From Chlamydomonas reinhardtii (Eukaryota > Chlorophyta > Chlorophyceae > Chlamydomonadales > Chlamydomonadaceae): a DNA stretch of 64,000 bases. The translations under genes and the position numbers were made by a program. Shown here piece after piece: positions 43,680 to 55,700 of the stretch. The stretch is from contig NC_057006.1 of the NCBI RefSeq assembly GCF_000002595.2, forward strand, positions 8,043,325 through 8,107,324, read 5' to 3'. Position 1 is the first letter of the stretch. Each line of letters starts with the position of its first letter. Under the pieces are notes generated by a model, which was not told where the DNA came from, ran no database searches, and saw only the letters and a program-made list of their open reading frames with translations.

Positions 43680-46600
43680 CTATATGATTGCTGCGCCCGC
43701 CGCCACGCCCGCAGCATCTGGGTCTCCCTCGCCACCGTTCAGCTGCTCCATGGCGGCCTGTGCGCGTGGTCGAGAGCACCAAGGGGGGTGTTCGTGTATG
43801 TGGCTTTGTTGCGGACGAGGCATTCGCTCAGGAGTAGCAATCAAAAGCCCCTGGCCGCTTGTGGCCACGGTGTCAAGTCGGAGCGTAGAACAACGGCATA
43901 GACATAGGGTATGCATCAGCGGCCGCAGGCTACATAGCAGCCGCGCCTTCGCACATATCACACGCAGCAGCAGCCACGGCCGCAGATCGCACACACGCGC
44001 GCACCTGAATACACATGAGCACATACTCATGCAGGATGTCCAGTGCCTCTCCAAAGTTGCCGTAGCGCACGTTGATGACCGGTAGGCCCTGTGGCGGCGG
44101 CGGCGGCCGTTGGATGCATGGGGTAGGTCGGACACCAGAAAAGGCATCGCAGCAGCTCTACGGCTCTTGGCACCGCTGACCTACGCGTGCCGGCCCTTTG
44201 AAACCGGTTTGCATTCTGGATGCAACGCTACAAAGCGGGGATAGTCCTGGACAGCCCCTCCCCCAATGCGTTCCGGAGCATACGGTATTTAGAGCACCAC
44301 GTATCAGCGTGCCGGCCGCATCTCCGCACCTGCGCTTCATAGCCGCACAGGTACGACTGGATAGCCTGCGCCCTCCGCAGCACCTCCTCCGCGTTCGGCG
44401 CCTCCGCGTCCCCACCCAGCAGTCCCGCACCGCTGCCGCCGCCAGCCGTCCCAGCCGGCTTTGGTGCGGCATCACCGCCACCTGCGGCTGCGCCTGTGCC
44501 GACTGCGGCGACGGCTGCTGCGGCGCGTGCTGCGGCCGCCGCTAGGCCACCCGCCGCGTCCTTCACGTGCACCGCTAGGTTGTCCTCGAGGGCGAGGCGG
44601 TGGTCGGCCTGGTCGATGGGCCGGGTTTAAACTCACGTGTGGTATTTAGAAGAAGCGGGGTTTTAGCCAGGCACATTGGCACGGGGGCAGGGGGGCTGCG
44701 TTTCCATCAATCCCAATAAGCAACAAGAGGCACGAGGATACAGGGCGGCAAGATGTACTGCCGAAAAGCCGCGGAGCGTAACTCTACGAGCGCAACCAAA
44801 GGCAAATTTGCACACTCCACGTAGCGTCGCTGTGGTCACAGACGACGGAGCCACACATGGCGCATTGCGACGCCTCGCGGCGCACCAACCGAGCCTCACA
44901 CCAGCCCTGGCAACGCGCTTACCTCGGACATGCACAGGACGACTGGCACAAACAGCGGTGGCAGCGCCACAGGAGCGCCTGAGGTCGCCTCCGCAGCAGA
45001 TCGGGGCGCTGGCAGCGGCGTTGCTGGATGCGGTGCCTCCGACCCTCCCTCAGCCGCATCGACAGTCGTCCGCCTCGACGCCTCTTCTGCCTCCTCCCCT
45101 GCCGCGTACTTTTCTACAACCTCATCTCCCGGTGTTGTGCCCGGGGCTGCTACTGCGCCGCGCTCCATGCTGGAAGACGTGCCAACGGCAGCAGCGACAC
45201 TCGGCACGCGCGCGTCCTCCGCCTGCCCCTCAAGCCTGTATCCGCTCTCGCCGGGACTTGGCAGCTGCACCAGGCTGTCCACACCATCAGACCGAGCCGC
45301 TGGGGGCATGCCCGGGGTCAACCCAGCCGCCGCTGGCGTCACGGCATCAGCCAGCCCTTCGGCCGCCGTCATGTCGCCTACGGATATCATGCCGGGGGAG
45401 CTTCGACGGACCCCACCGACACCTACCCGTACGCCGCCATTGCCGCCGCCACCGCCACCGCCAGTGGCTGCGCGGGCGCTGCCGGGTCCTACGCCGCGCT
45501 CCGGTGAGAACGACGTGAGGCGTGGGCTGGTTGCACGCATGTGTGTGGGGCTGGCGGAGTGGCCGCCGCCATCGTCACCGCCTGGGGTTGAGGCGCCATC
45601 GCCACTGCTGCCCAGCCTGTCGCCTACTGCCGAGTCGCCTGCGTGCACGTGAGCAATCAAGTAAACCAGCATCACTTCCAAACACAGACAGCAAGGCAAC
45701 ACACTGGGTGTCACACCGCATGGCACGTGCTGATACGTGGCTAGTCTTTACATGCGCACCGTACACTGTCACGCGTGTTCGCCTGATACAACTATGTATC
45801 ACCTCTTCACATTAGCTGCCTCACGACCGGGCTACGACTCAGCATCCAGCTGCCTTAAGGCGCGCCCGCTGTTGCCCACGCACCTGCCAGAGCGGTCCTG
45901 CGGCGCGGCATGCCCGGCGAGGGCGTGTGTCGCCTGCCGTACACTGCACTGCCCACTCGCAGGATGCCCGCCAGGCTGCAGAGGGGGGGGGGCAAGAAGC
46001 GGCGGGAACAGGAGCGTGTGTTTATGTGTGTGCAGACACGTGTGGCATGACTGGGCAATGTGCAGTCCCTTCGACGCACGGTCAGGAACTGTGTGCGTCA
46101 CTCCACCACCCCGGTCCCAGTCCCAGTCCCAGCACCCACAGCACACGCACCTGTTCTTGACGACAGACAGGTCCAGAGCCGACAACCGCCCCGCCAGGCT
46201 GCCACACCGAAATATGCCACCACAGGCTTGCGTCCCGCCCCCAACTCCGCCAGCACTGCCCCCTGTAAGCCGTGCGCTGGCGTTGCCGCTGCCGCCCGCT
46301 CCGTTCCCACCGGCCCCGCCGAAGCCGTGGTGGCTGCGCGCCCTATCCAGGAACGGCCGCCCGCTGGGGCCTGCCCCGCCACCACCAGGCATGCCGTCCG
46401 TTGCGGTGGCGGCTGCAGCCCCGGTGCTGCCCTTGACACCGTCGAATGCAACGGACGCAATGGTGGACTTGCCGCCTGGCCTTCGCCCGCCGGCACTCGG
46501 CTCCGACGCATCCACCGCATCCACGACGCCCTCGCGGTCATCACCTTCCGCTCCGCCCTCGCCCTCGCGGCCGCTGCTTGCTCGCTCTCCACTCCCCAGC

Positions 46601-49600
46601 AACTGCGGCATGACGGGGTGCGACACCACCCGCCGCATCCTGGCAGCCACAGCGCTGCCGGCCCCCACGCCCACGTTGCCCTCGGCCATGCTCGCCAGCG
46701 CGTGCGGCAGCCCCAACCCAGGCACGCCCCGCACTGGCGAAACCGAGCCGCTGCCTCCCTCCGTGTCTGCATCACCGTAGTTGTTAACATCGGACTCGTC
46801 ATCACGGGCCTCATCGCCATCGCCTCCATGGCCGCCCGCGAGGGAAGTCCGGGTGCTGCTGCCGCCGTGCGAGGAAGCTGCAGCCCGCCCCATGGCAACC
46901 AGGCCAGCGGCCACGCCGCCGTGCATGCCGTGCCGCTCTGGACTTGCTTGCTGGCCGTGGGGCGCAAACAGCTTGCCGCTGCTGCCATCTACGCAGTCGC
47001 CCTCTGCGAGCAGGCTGCTAGTGCCGGCAGGCGACGGCTCCGCGACTGCCTCCACCCCCAGCTGTTGGCTACCTGGAAAAGCCACAAGAGACGCCCCGTC
47101 AACTCCCCGTGGCAGCGCGTCGAAGAAAGGTCCCTGCTCAGCTATTGAACTGCTGCCGCCGACCAGGTCCCCTGATGAGCCCGAGGCCGGCCTCAGGCCT
47201 GCGGCAGCAGACGGGGCCGCCTCCTGCTTCTGCTCTAGCTCTTGCCCCTCGTCCTGCACCTCCCCGACGCCGTGTGCGTGCAGGCGGCCCCATGACACGT
47301 GCTTCTGGTAAGCCCGGATGCCAGCGCCGCCGACGCGTGATGTGGGGTTCGTGTGCAAGCCGCCAGCTGAAGCGCCGGAGGCCGCTGACCCCACGGACAC
47401 ATTGGAGCCGCAGCGAGACACCCGTGACAGATGCAATGCTGCCTGCGGCGACGCCCAAACACCGGCGCCTCGCACTGCACCAGGGCTGCTAGCCGTGATG
47501 ACACCGCCGCTGGCTGTCTGCTGTAATGGCGTCGACGCCGGTACTCCTCCTTGTGAAGTTGGCCCCGGCTCCTGTTCCTGCTCCTGCTCCTGCTCCGGCA
47601 CAAGCTCCTGCTGCCCTGACGGCTGCGCGTCGCGAGACTCGCGCGGCCATGCCCGAGAGAGGGGGGCGCCGGTGCGCCCTGTAGTGAAGGGCGGCGGTGA
47701 ATGGGCTCCTGCCGCCGCACCGCCAGGTGTGGCCAGGCCCGAAGGCGTCGTGGGCTGGGGCTCGAACGGCAGCAGCACAATGCCGCGCTCCTGTGTGACA
47801 CATCGTTGTGTGGCGGCGATAAGTAAGACCGGTTGCACCCGGTGAGGCGGCTCGGCCTTTGATACGCTATGCTGCGTTGCTTTCCGCATTGCTACTATGC
47901 TCTGCCCAGCACATGTGTGCCTGGAGCGGCTGTCCACCTGTTCCCGGCCCCACCACACCACCTACACGCCTACCTGCAGCTCCCCCAGAAGTTGCTCTGG
48001 GTCCAGGTGCACACCCTCCACAATCAGCGGCTTACCGTCGCTCAGCGCCTGTGTGGAAACTCGCATGCGTGGGATTCAACGACAAGCGAACGGCTTGGGC
48101 AGCAGCGATATGTGCAGCTATGCGTGCGCAGCGCAGCAAACGCGCTGGGCAGTGCAGCCCCTTATTGCCCCAGCCTCACTCCATCACCGCGCCCAACCCA
48201 CTTGAGCTACACGTCCCCATTGAATCCCGGTAGCCGTACACCCCGGCCAGGCACTGCATACGCACATGCACACACACGCACCTTGTTGAAGTCACCCTCC
48301 AGCGCGCGCCGCACCACACGGCACTCCTCCCGGAACTGAGACAGGAGCCACGCGTCCACCGCGCCGTTTGCAGCCGTGCAGCCGTCGCCGCCGTACGGGC
48401 CGCAGCTGGTCGCCTCCGTGCCCTCCGACCCAAGTGGCCCTGCAGAAAGCAATCACACAGCGAAAGGTTGGGCATGCGAGCCTCAGGAAACGCCTATGCT
48501 GTTCACTGCTCATTCCCAGCTTGTCTTGTAGCATGCGCAATGCGTTGGCACATAGCTGCCACTGGTGTGCACCAACCTGACAAGCTGCCGCGCGTCGCCC
48601 GCCGCCACTCCAGCTCCGGGGCTCCCACGCCTGCCCCTGCACCCGCCCCTGCACCCGTCGCTGCACCCGCTCCTGCACCCGCCCCTGCTTCTGCTCCTGC
48701 TGATCCACCTCCAGCCACCGCCCGCGCCTGCGATCCAGACGGCGTCAGCACCACGCCCGACCCAGGCGCCGAGGCCAGCACCGAGCCGCCGTCGCTGGCG
48801 TGCGCCATGTCCACTTCGCCGCTACCCAGCAGCAACTGCTGCAGCTGCTCGGGCGACAGCGTGCGCAACCAGGGCGGCTGCGGCGGCAGGGCGCCAGAAG
48901 TCGCCCTGCGCAACAGCTGCGTGTGCGTACGGGGATGGGGCGGATGGGGTGAGAGGGCAGCGGCGTGTTCGAAGCCCGAGTTGAAAAGGCAGTGGGGTTG
49001 CAGATAGCCACCCGCGCAACCCTCTCAGTGTATGGTATACCTCAGCAACATATGCACACCGCATTGGAGCTTTCTGTGTACCGACCGTCGTAACGCAAGC
49101 ACACCTCGCAGATGACATCTGTCTGCATGACGTTGGGCATGTTGAGTCGCGCCGCCAGCTGCTGAGCCATAGTGGACTTGCCTGCGGGGCCAGCAAGTAA
49201 AGAGTGACCGTACTTATCAGGCTAATGCCTCGAGTTCACAGCTGGCATACGCGCATGTACACGTGCATGCACATAACGGCGGCCGTTGCTTCAGCGCCTG
49301 GCATGTACCGTACGGTGCGTGGGTGCCGTACCTGTGCACGGGGCGCCGCACAGGATGATGACCAGCGGTTGCCGCATGGTATAGAAGGCCGACACGGTGC
49401 GGTAGCAGTCGATGTAGGCCTGGCCAAAGCCCTTGGCGCGCATGAGACCAAACAGGATTTCTTCCAGTTCGGCCTGCGCGCGCCCCAAGAGGTTTTGGTG
49501 GAATTAATGTGGATCGGGTTCATCGGGGTCCATGGTGGGTGCGGAGGGCAGCGTGCAGCTGACTTGCACACGCATCACGCCGCTAGATAAGCAGTAAGCA

Positions 49601-50255
49601 TGTGCCTTGGGAGTTGCAAGTGAATGCATCCTTCCCCACCACCAGTCACAGACCCGCGTGTCCTGGGGTCCTGGCTGGGCCGCGTCCAATCATAGCGCTT
49701 GAGCTCTGCGCACCTGGCTGACACTGGTTTTGTCCCGGTCCACCAGATACTTTTTCAGCTCCAGTGCAATCTTGACGGCCTGTTACATGGCAAAACAGAG
49801 TCGGCATGATGCTATGTGCACGCTCTTGCGGCTCCCCGGTTTGCCCAAGGCATGTAGGGTGCCGTGCGGTTGTTTGCCAAGCCCTTCAACGCCTTGGGTG
49901 CACAAAATGCCCTGCGTGCCAAACCCTGGGCGCGCATCAAGCCATCATCACCGACAGAGCCCGACCCCGGACGCCCCTGACCTTCGTGCTGGGTATTTTG
50001 GTAATGGTCAGGCTCCGGCTGATGAGGAACCGCGACAGGATGTAGTAGTGGTCGTTGTTGTCGCCAAGCCACACTTTGACCTTGACGCGTCACCCAAGGG
50101 CCCCAGGGCAGGGCAGTCAGCACCACAGGGCGTAGCCCAGCGACTCTACAGAATGTGCGACATACCTTATGAACATCATATTTTGAGGATACGGCCCGCT
50201 TTTTGCCACCCTTGTTCCCGGCGCCAAAATGGCGAGCTTCTGCTGTGCTCGCCAT
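43680..50255 (-). CDS. 2-phosphoglycerate-kinase-like P-loop protein with very large insertion
   Basis: Exons 5' to 3': 50255-50166, 50080-49982, 49779-49714, 49473-49332, 49181-49105, 48916-48577, 48439-48282, 48048-47974, 47790-46151, 45975-45884, 45638-44923, 44608-44330, 44088-44005, 43757-43680, giving 1,311 residues with consistent phase. The N-terminal module (YYILSRFLISRSLT...AVKIALELKKYL) matches the ATP-cone-like start of archaeal 2-phosphoglycerate kinases. The Walker A motif is GAPCTGKST (128-136), then MQTDVICELLR, the family signature LIVEGVHLDP (332-341), and after about 800 residues of Gly/Ser/Ala-rich sequence VPVVLCMSEADHRLALEDN and a closing helical segment (VINVRYGNFGEALDILHEYV). 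Plant relatives include rice LPA1, which affects phytic acid. Kinase activity on 2-phosphoglycerate is inferred from family only. Confidence 0.85.
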
Positions 50256-51526
50256 CGCAGCAACCTTTCTATTAAGCGACTATAACATGCCTTTCAAGAC
50301 TGAATCTTGTAGAGTTTTGTCCGAGTTCCGAGCCACTGCGGGGAAACCGGAACCGGGTATTTGGCCTTTGCCGTGCGGAGCAAGTGTTTTAGCATTAGAT
50401 ACGCACATAGATCTGCAAATATAAAGGTGATGTACATGCAACCACTTGCTGTGCGACCGGCACGCCTTCGGCGTTCGACTCCCCGATGTGGCCGGCGGTG
50501 GGGTCGGCTGGGGATTCCGGAGGGGCTTTCTCCCACAGCATTGCTGCCGAAGTTCCGTATGCATTGCACTCCGTGCAAGGTAGGCTGCGGGAGTGCCGGG
50601 CCCGGAGGGGCCCGGGGACACGTGTCGTTCGGAGCTGCGGCACCCTTGCACAACATTGAACTTTCGCCACCTGCGCAATCATGCCCGCCCAGTCCAACCC
50701 CGCCTCCGTAAACTCAGTAACTTCAGAACCCCCGAGCTCAATCCAACCCCCCCATACACGTGCGCATCACGGACAAAATGGGACGGGCATATGCCAAATC
50801 CGCACTCTCTATCATGTAATGATGCAAAGCACGTGCCACGCTGCTGCAACCACAGCGCCTTCGTTTTCAAAGACTCCTATCCACTTCCTTGCAGTCTGCT
50901 CATTTGCCTCATCAGCAGCTTCTCCATCATCCTGCCACACCCCTGCCCTGACACTCCTTATTGCGGAGGTCGAACCCCCAAGGACTAAAACCGCTTGCAC
51001 CCAAGCTCGGATTTGGCCGGGTTGTGCCGTCGGAGTATCCAGATGAATATCAGCATGTAGCTTGTGCAACCTCGTTGTTCATGAGGGGTCAGCAAGCTCT
51101 TGCATCCATTAGCATCAATCACCGCCAATCCCAAAGAAATGTACAACAAATTGCGAAAACTGCGAAAGCTAGAACCCACCTCTACGGCATACTTGCCCTG
51201 CCTAATCCTACCTAATGCAGTTTACGCACATCTGAGCACCGGAGTCCATCGCCACGTCCACGTCCACATTACGGTGCTCAGCCATCCACCATGTGTCCAC
51301 GCCACGCTGCCAAAGCGCAGATATGCGCCAGAACTTGCATCAAGCAAGCTGTGCACATGCACGTTGCGGACAACCGCACGCACGTCATACACCATGGCCA
51401 TGGTTCGCGTGCCTTCCACCTACACATCAGAGTCCTGTCCAAGCGCGCCCCATAAGCCCCATCCGAATCTGCTTGCACCATTTCGTCAGTCTGCAGCACA
51501 CACCGTGACACCGCACTACTGACCGG
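50256..51526. other. Intergenic region between minus-strand genes 12 and 11
   Basis: About 1.27 kb of lower-GC sequence holding the 3' UTR of gene 12 and the promoter of gene 11. No ORF here has exon-like composition with usable splice sites, and no repeat was seen. Confidence 0.5.
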
Positions 51527-52218
51527 CTAGCTTACGCCGCGGTACTTGCGGCGAGTGTCTGCCGGCTTGCCATCCACCGCCACGCGCCAATGCGCCCAGG
51601 TCTGCTCCTTGTCATAGAGGCAGGAGTCGCCCAGCTTCGTTATTGTTCCTGTTCCTCGCGTCATGGTGCCGATGGGAACAGCATCTGCAGGCGGCAAGGC
51701 GTTGCGCCATGACGCGGTGGGCCCATGAGCATTCACACAACCAGCCAAGCCCGCTTGCGCCCCATAGCAATTGGGAAGACAGCTGCGGCTTAACCTTATG
51801 GCAGTAGGCCGCAGTGACTTGGAGGCAGCGGCTCACCTTGCGCACGGTAAGTAGAGCTCGGCGGGTGCCCAGTGGGCAGGCGCGTCGTCTCCTTGTGCAT
51901 GTGCGTGTGGCGGCCAGTGATGGTGCCAATGTGCGCTGTGATGCCCGCCATCTCCATACGTTGCTCTGGCACGCCCGCTGCCAGCTACGTACATGAGGTG
52001 GGGCAAGCGTGCGCGAGTCAGGGCCCAGGCACCGCATGCACATGCGGCCCCCAATGTACCCCAGAGGAAGCCCCGTTCCAGTTACGCCAATGAAGAGTAT
52101 GCACCTTGATGTCAGAATATTCATCAAGGTACTCCGTGCGCCAGGTCTTTAGGTGTGAAATTGTTGTTCCTGTCAGCGCCAACTCTGGGCGCCGGTCGGC
52201 AGGACCAAGGATAGACAT
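51527..52218 (-). CDS. Unrecognised small protein, 139 residues, three exons
   Basis: I do not recognise this protein. Exons 5' to 3': 52218-52105, 51984-51837, 51684-51527; all phases close. It is polar, rich in Thr/Arg/His/Tyr, with no membrane span, signal peptide or low-complexity run, which is unusual in this window and suggests a compact conserved fold or a filament-binding protein. Distinctive parts are LTGTTISHLKTWRTEYLDEY, GITAHIGTITGRHTHMHKET and GTMTRGTGTITKLGDSC. Small, basic, repeat-free proteins of this size are common among ciliary microtubule-associated proteins of Chlamydomonas, but nothing in the sequence proves that. Confidence 0.75.
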
Positions 52219-52706
52219 TTTCTTAAATATACGCGGCGCAAAGCTGCGTGCTTGATAATTATTAGCTTTGAAGCTTAGAAAGTTACTGATATTATAACCT
52301 TCGTCAGGAGACTCTCTCGATCATCTAGTAATGTAAGGTACTAGCTATACCCAAATGTAAGCTATACAAGGAAGCATGATGACAAAAGTCTTGAGTCACG
52401 ACCGGCTGGAACCCGCAATCATCGCGCCGGCGAATCCACCCCGCCCCGCTCGCACCCTGCCTTGCAGAGTCCATAGGACATTCAAACATTACGAATTTTC
52501 ACATCTAGAGCTCATTAGCCACTGCTAGGGCGTTGGCCTTCACTCTGCAGTGCGACAGACGGGGCCAGGCTCCTATACTGTTGCCTGCACGCAGTCTCTA
52601 GCCTCCTAACTTGACGTAGATGTTCTGTAGTTGCTGCTGAAGCGTCCCGGACCTGGCTTTCCCGGGCGTCTCGCGGGTAAATTTTGAACACGCTCGTTGG
52701 CGCAAA
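52219..52706. promoter_or_regulatory. Divergent promoter region between genes 12 and 13
   Basis: About 490 bases, markedly AT-richer around 52225-52345 than anything nearby. It must carry both 5' UTRs and promoters. No specific element is claimed. Confidence 0.45.
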
Positions 52707-55700
52707 ATGGGGAAGGCGTCAGCAAAGAGCCAGGCACGACGCCCTGTGAATTATTGGAGCAAATTCAACGATTGGTGAGGCCGGCAAAGGCACACCGAGT
52801 CTGTTTGCGCGCATTTCCCTTTCGCTGGGAAGAAACGCCACAGTCGAGCCAACTGGCCACCGTCTGATGGGCGCAGGTGGCGAGCTGTACTCGATGAGAC
52901 TGGACGGCGTCCGGAGGCGGCGGCTATTAACAAGTGAGTGAGCGGCAGTCTTGTTGAGTTGCCGGTGCTACACGCGGCCACCCCGCTCTCTCCCTGCTCA
53001 CCATAACTTCCCGCGCCTCCACAGGTGGTACGAGGAGAACGCAGCAGACACATGGGCGCCGCATGAGATGCCGACGGTCCTTGAGACGCGTGTGCACGCC
53101 AAGTGCCTGAGAAGGTGAGCTGGCAGCTGGTTCGGGCAACCCCGATGCACGTCAACGAACCGATGCCCATGGAAGTTGAAACGGTTGCATGACCATTTCG
53201 TGCCACTGTTGTTGCACTGCAGTGTCGACGAGGTCAGGAACTACTTTCGGGCATACCGGGCCCAGCGCAGGGTGAGGCCGCGGCATTGGGTGACTTACGC
53301 TCACTAGTTCAAGGACGACGTACGCGCACCACAGATGAATAGCGTACCGGTAGTGCGCAGCTAGGTTACCTCGACAATTACAAACATGTCGAAATGACAT
53401 TCGATTCACTGTGCAGGCGGACGCTGTGCACGGCCGGGATAACGGGCGTGACTGTGGCGATGACGGGGACCCGGACGTGCCGGCGCCGCGGGGTGGCAGC
53501 CGTCGACCGGGCCCAACCAGCAAGAACGGCACGCACAAGAGCGGCGTGAACAAACTTGTGGCGAGCAGTGGGCGCAGCTCCCGCAGCCTGGGCGGCCGTG
53601 CGGGTAGCGGCCAGTACGGGACGGAGGACTATGCGACCGGCACGGACAGCACGTGGCAGCAGCAGCACTCGCTGGACCAAACCAACATGACGCACGTGAC
53701 TGGGTCCTACGAGCAGCAGGGCGGCCACCTGTCGCTGCAGCACCCGCCGCTGCTGCTGCCGTCACAGCAGCACAAGGTGCGCATTCACATCCGGCCGCCC
53801 AGCGCCGACAGCGGCAGCGCCGGCGTATCCAGTGAGGCCTTCACCGGCCCCATGGGCCTGCTTCGGCATCCGCCTCTGCAGCAGCACCTGCAGCACCAGC
53901 AGCACAATTACCACCAGCAGCACCAGCACATGCGGAACACGGCGCCGCTGCAGCACTCCCCCCCAGATCAGGGTGGCGTGGATGGCAAGGAGGGGCGCCC
54001 TGACGTGCAGGTGCGTACATAGCGGCTTTGCTATTGCTGTGCCGGTGTGGCCTGTATAATGGTAGTCACAACTGCCACCATGAACACGTTCGTCCTTGTT
54101 GCCGGCTTTTTGTCTTGACCCCTTTCTCGTAGCTTTGCCCTTTGACCCTGCGGCGTCTTCGCCTGTGTGTTTGCAGGCGGGTGACATGGCTTACAACACC
54201 GTGGAAGCGCCGTGCAGCAGCGTGAGCACTGCCTCGCTGGACGACCTGCTGCGGCTGCATGACGAGAACGACATGGCGCTGCAGGATGACGCCGCCTACT
54301 GCGCCGCCATGGGCCTGCAGCACCAGCAGCAGCGCGCCGGCCCCCAGGCCCACGGCGGTGCAGCCAACGCCATCGGCAGCGCAGCCAACGCCAGCGGCGC
54401 CCCGCCTGCCGGCAGCCGTGGCGGCAGCGGTGGCCCGGAGGGCATCAACCTCAAGCAGATCATGCAGCAACGGCATGCAGCGCCCACGCTGCCGGGGCTG
54501 ACGGACAACGTGCCGCGCCCGGGCATGCACCCCAACCCGCAGCTGCAGAACCACCAGGCCTACCCAATGCTGCACTCATCGCAGGCACACTACGCACAAC
54601 ATCACCAGTATCACCAGCCCCATCAGCAGCAGCAGCCGCAGCACCACCAGCAGCAGCAGCCGCATCAGGGACAGCAGCAGAGGCAGGCACAGCAGCAGGC
54701 GCCGCCGCAGCAGCGCGCCCCTGCGAGCATCGGCGACCTTGGTTCTATCTGGGATGAGCTGGACGGTACCACTGAGCCCACCATCTACACGCAGCTCACG
54801 CTGTTACCTCGCACAAACATCAAGACAGAGGCCCAGCAGGATCCGTCTAACCAGCAGGAGCAGGCGGGCGCTGGCTTCGAGGCGCGGCAGCATCAGCAGG
54901 TGCCGCAGAACCAACACCAGCACCGGCACCACCAACAGCAGCAGCCCATGCAGCCCATGCACATGCAGCAGATGCAACAGCACGGCGACAAGCCGGGTCG
55001 GGTTCTGTGGTCCCCGCTGCTTTCGGCGCGGCCTATGCCTATGGCACCGCAGCCGCCACAGCCGTATGCGCAGAACGCTGGCATGATGCAGCACGCTGGC
55101 GGCATGCAAGGCGCTCAGCCGGGCCTGCCGCAGAAGCAGATGCAGCAGAATGCGCAGCAGCCGCCTGCGCTGCCCCCCTTTCCCAGCGGCTGGGGCCTGC
55201 CCCCACTTGAGCAGCAGGGGCGCATTTCGCTGAATGGGTCCGCAGCAACGCCCATGGACGGCGTGTCTTGTCAGCAGGACGCGGCAGGCTGGACGCACGA
55301 CGCAGCGCCTCCGTTGCCGGAGGGCCTGCTCTTGGGCTCTGCCGCCGGCAACTTCAGCAACGGGCTGAGCGCGCTGCAGCTGAAGCCGGAGCCGCAGGAG
55401 CACAGCAAACAGTCTAATCTGGGGCCGGTTGGGCGCTCCGGGTGTTCCATCGTTGCTGGCCTGTCGGTGAGTGTTTGGTGGCTGTGCACATGCTGCTGTT
55501 TCATCGTATGTGATCGCGATTGGCGGCCTCTGTCTGCATGGTCCTCGCTGAGTAGAGTTATGGTTCCGTGGCCCCCACTTAGCATCTGCAACCCGTCCTG
55601 ACGCTGGCCCTACTGTGCGGTGGCCCTGCTCGTGAGTGCAGCCGGAGCCCCAGGCGATGGCCGGTAGCGCTCCACTCGGGCACGTGGAGCCACCCATGTC

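Noticed and set aside
45737-47148. Long plus-strand ORFs rich in Pro/Ala
   Set aside because: They lie opposite the low-complexity exons of gene 11, whose minus-strand frame connects in phase to the kinase core.
50256-51526. ORFs of 60 to 140 codons upstream of gene 11
   Set aside because: Lower GC, no phase-consistent splice pattern and no protein-like motifs.
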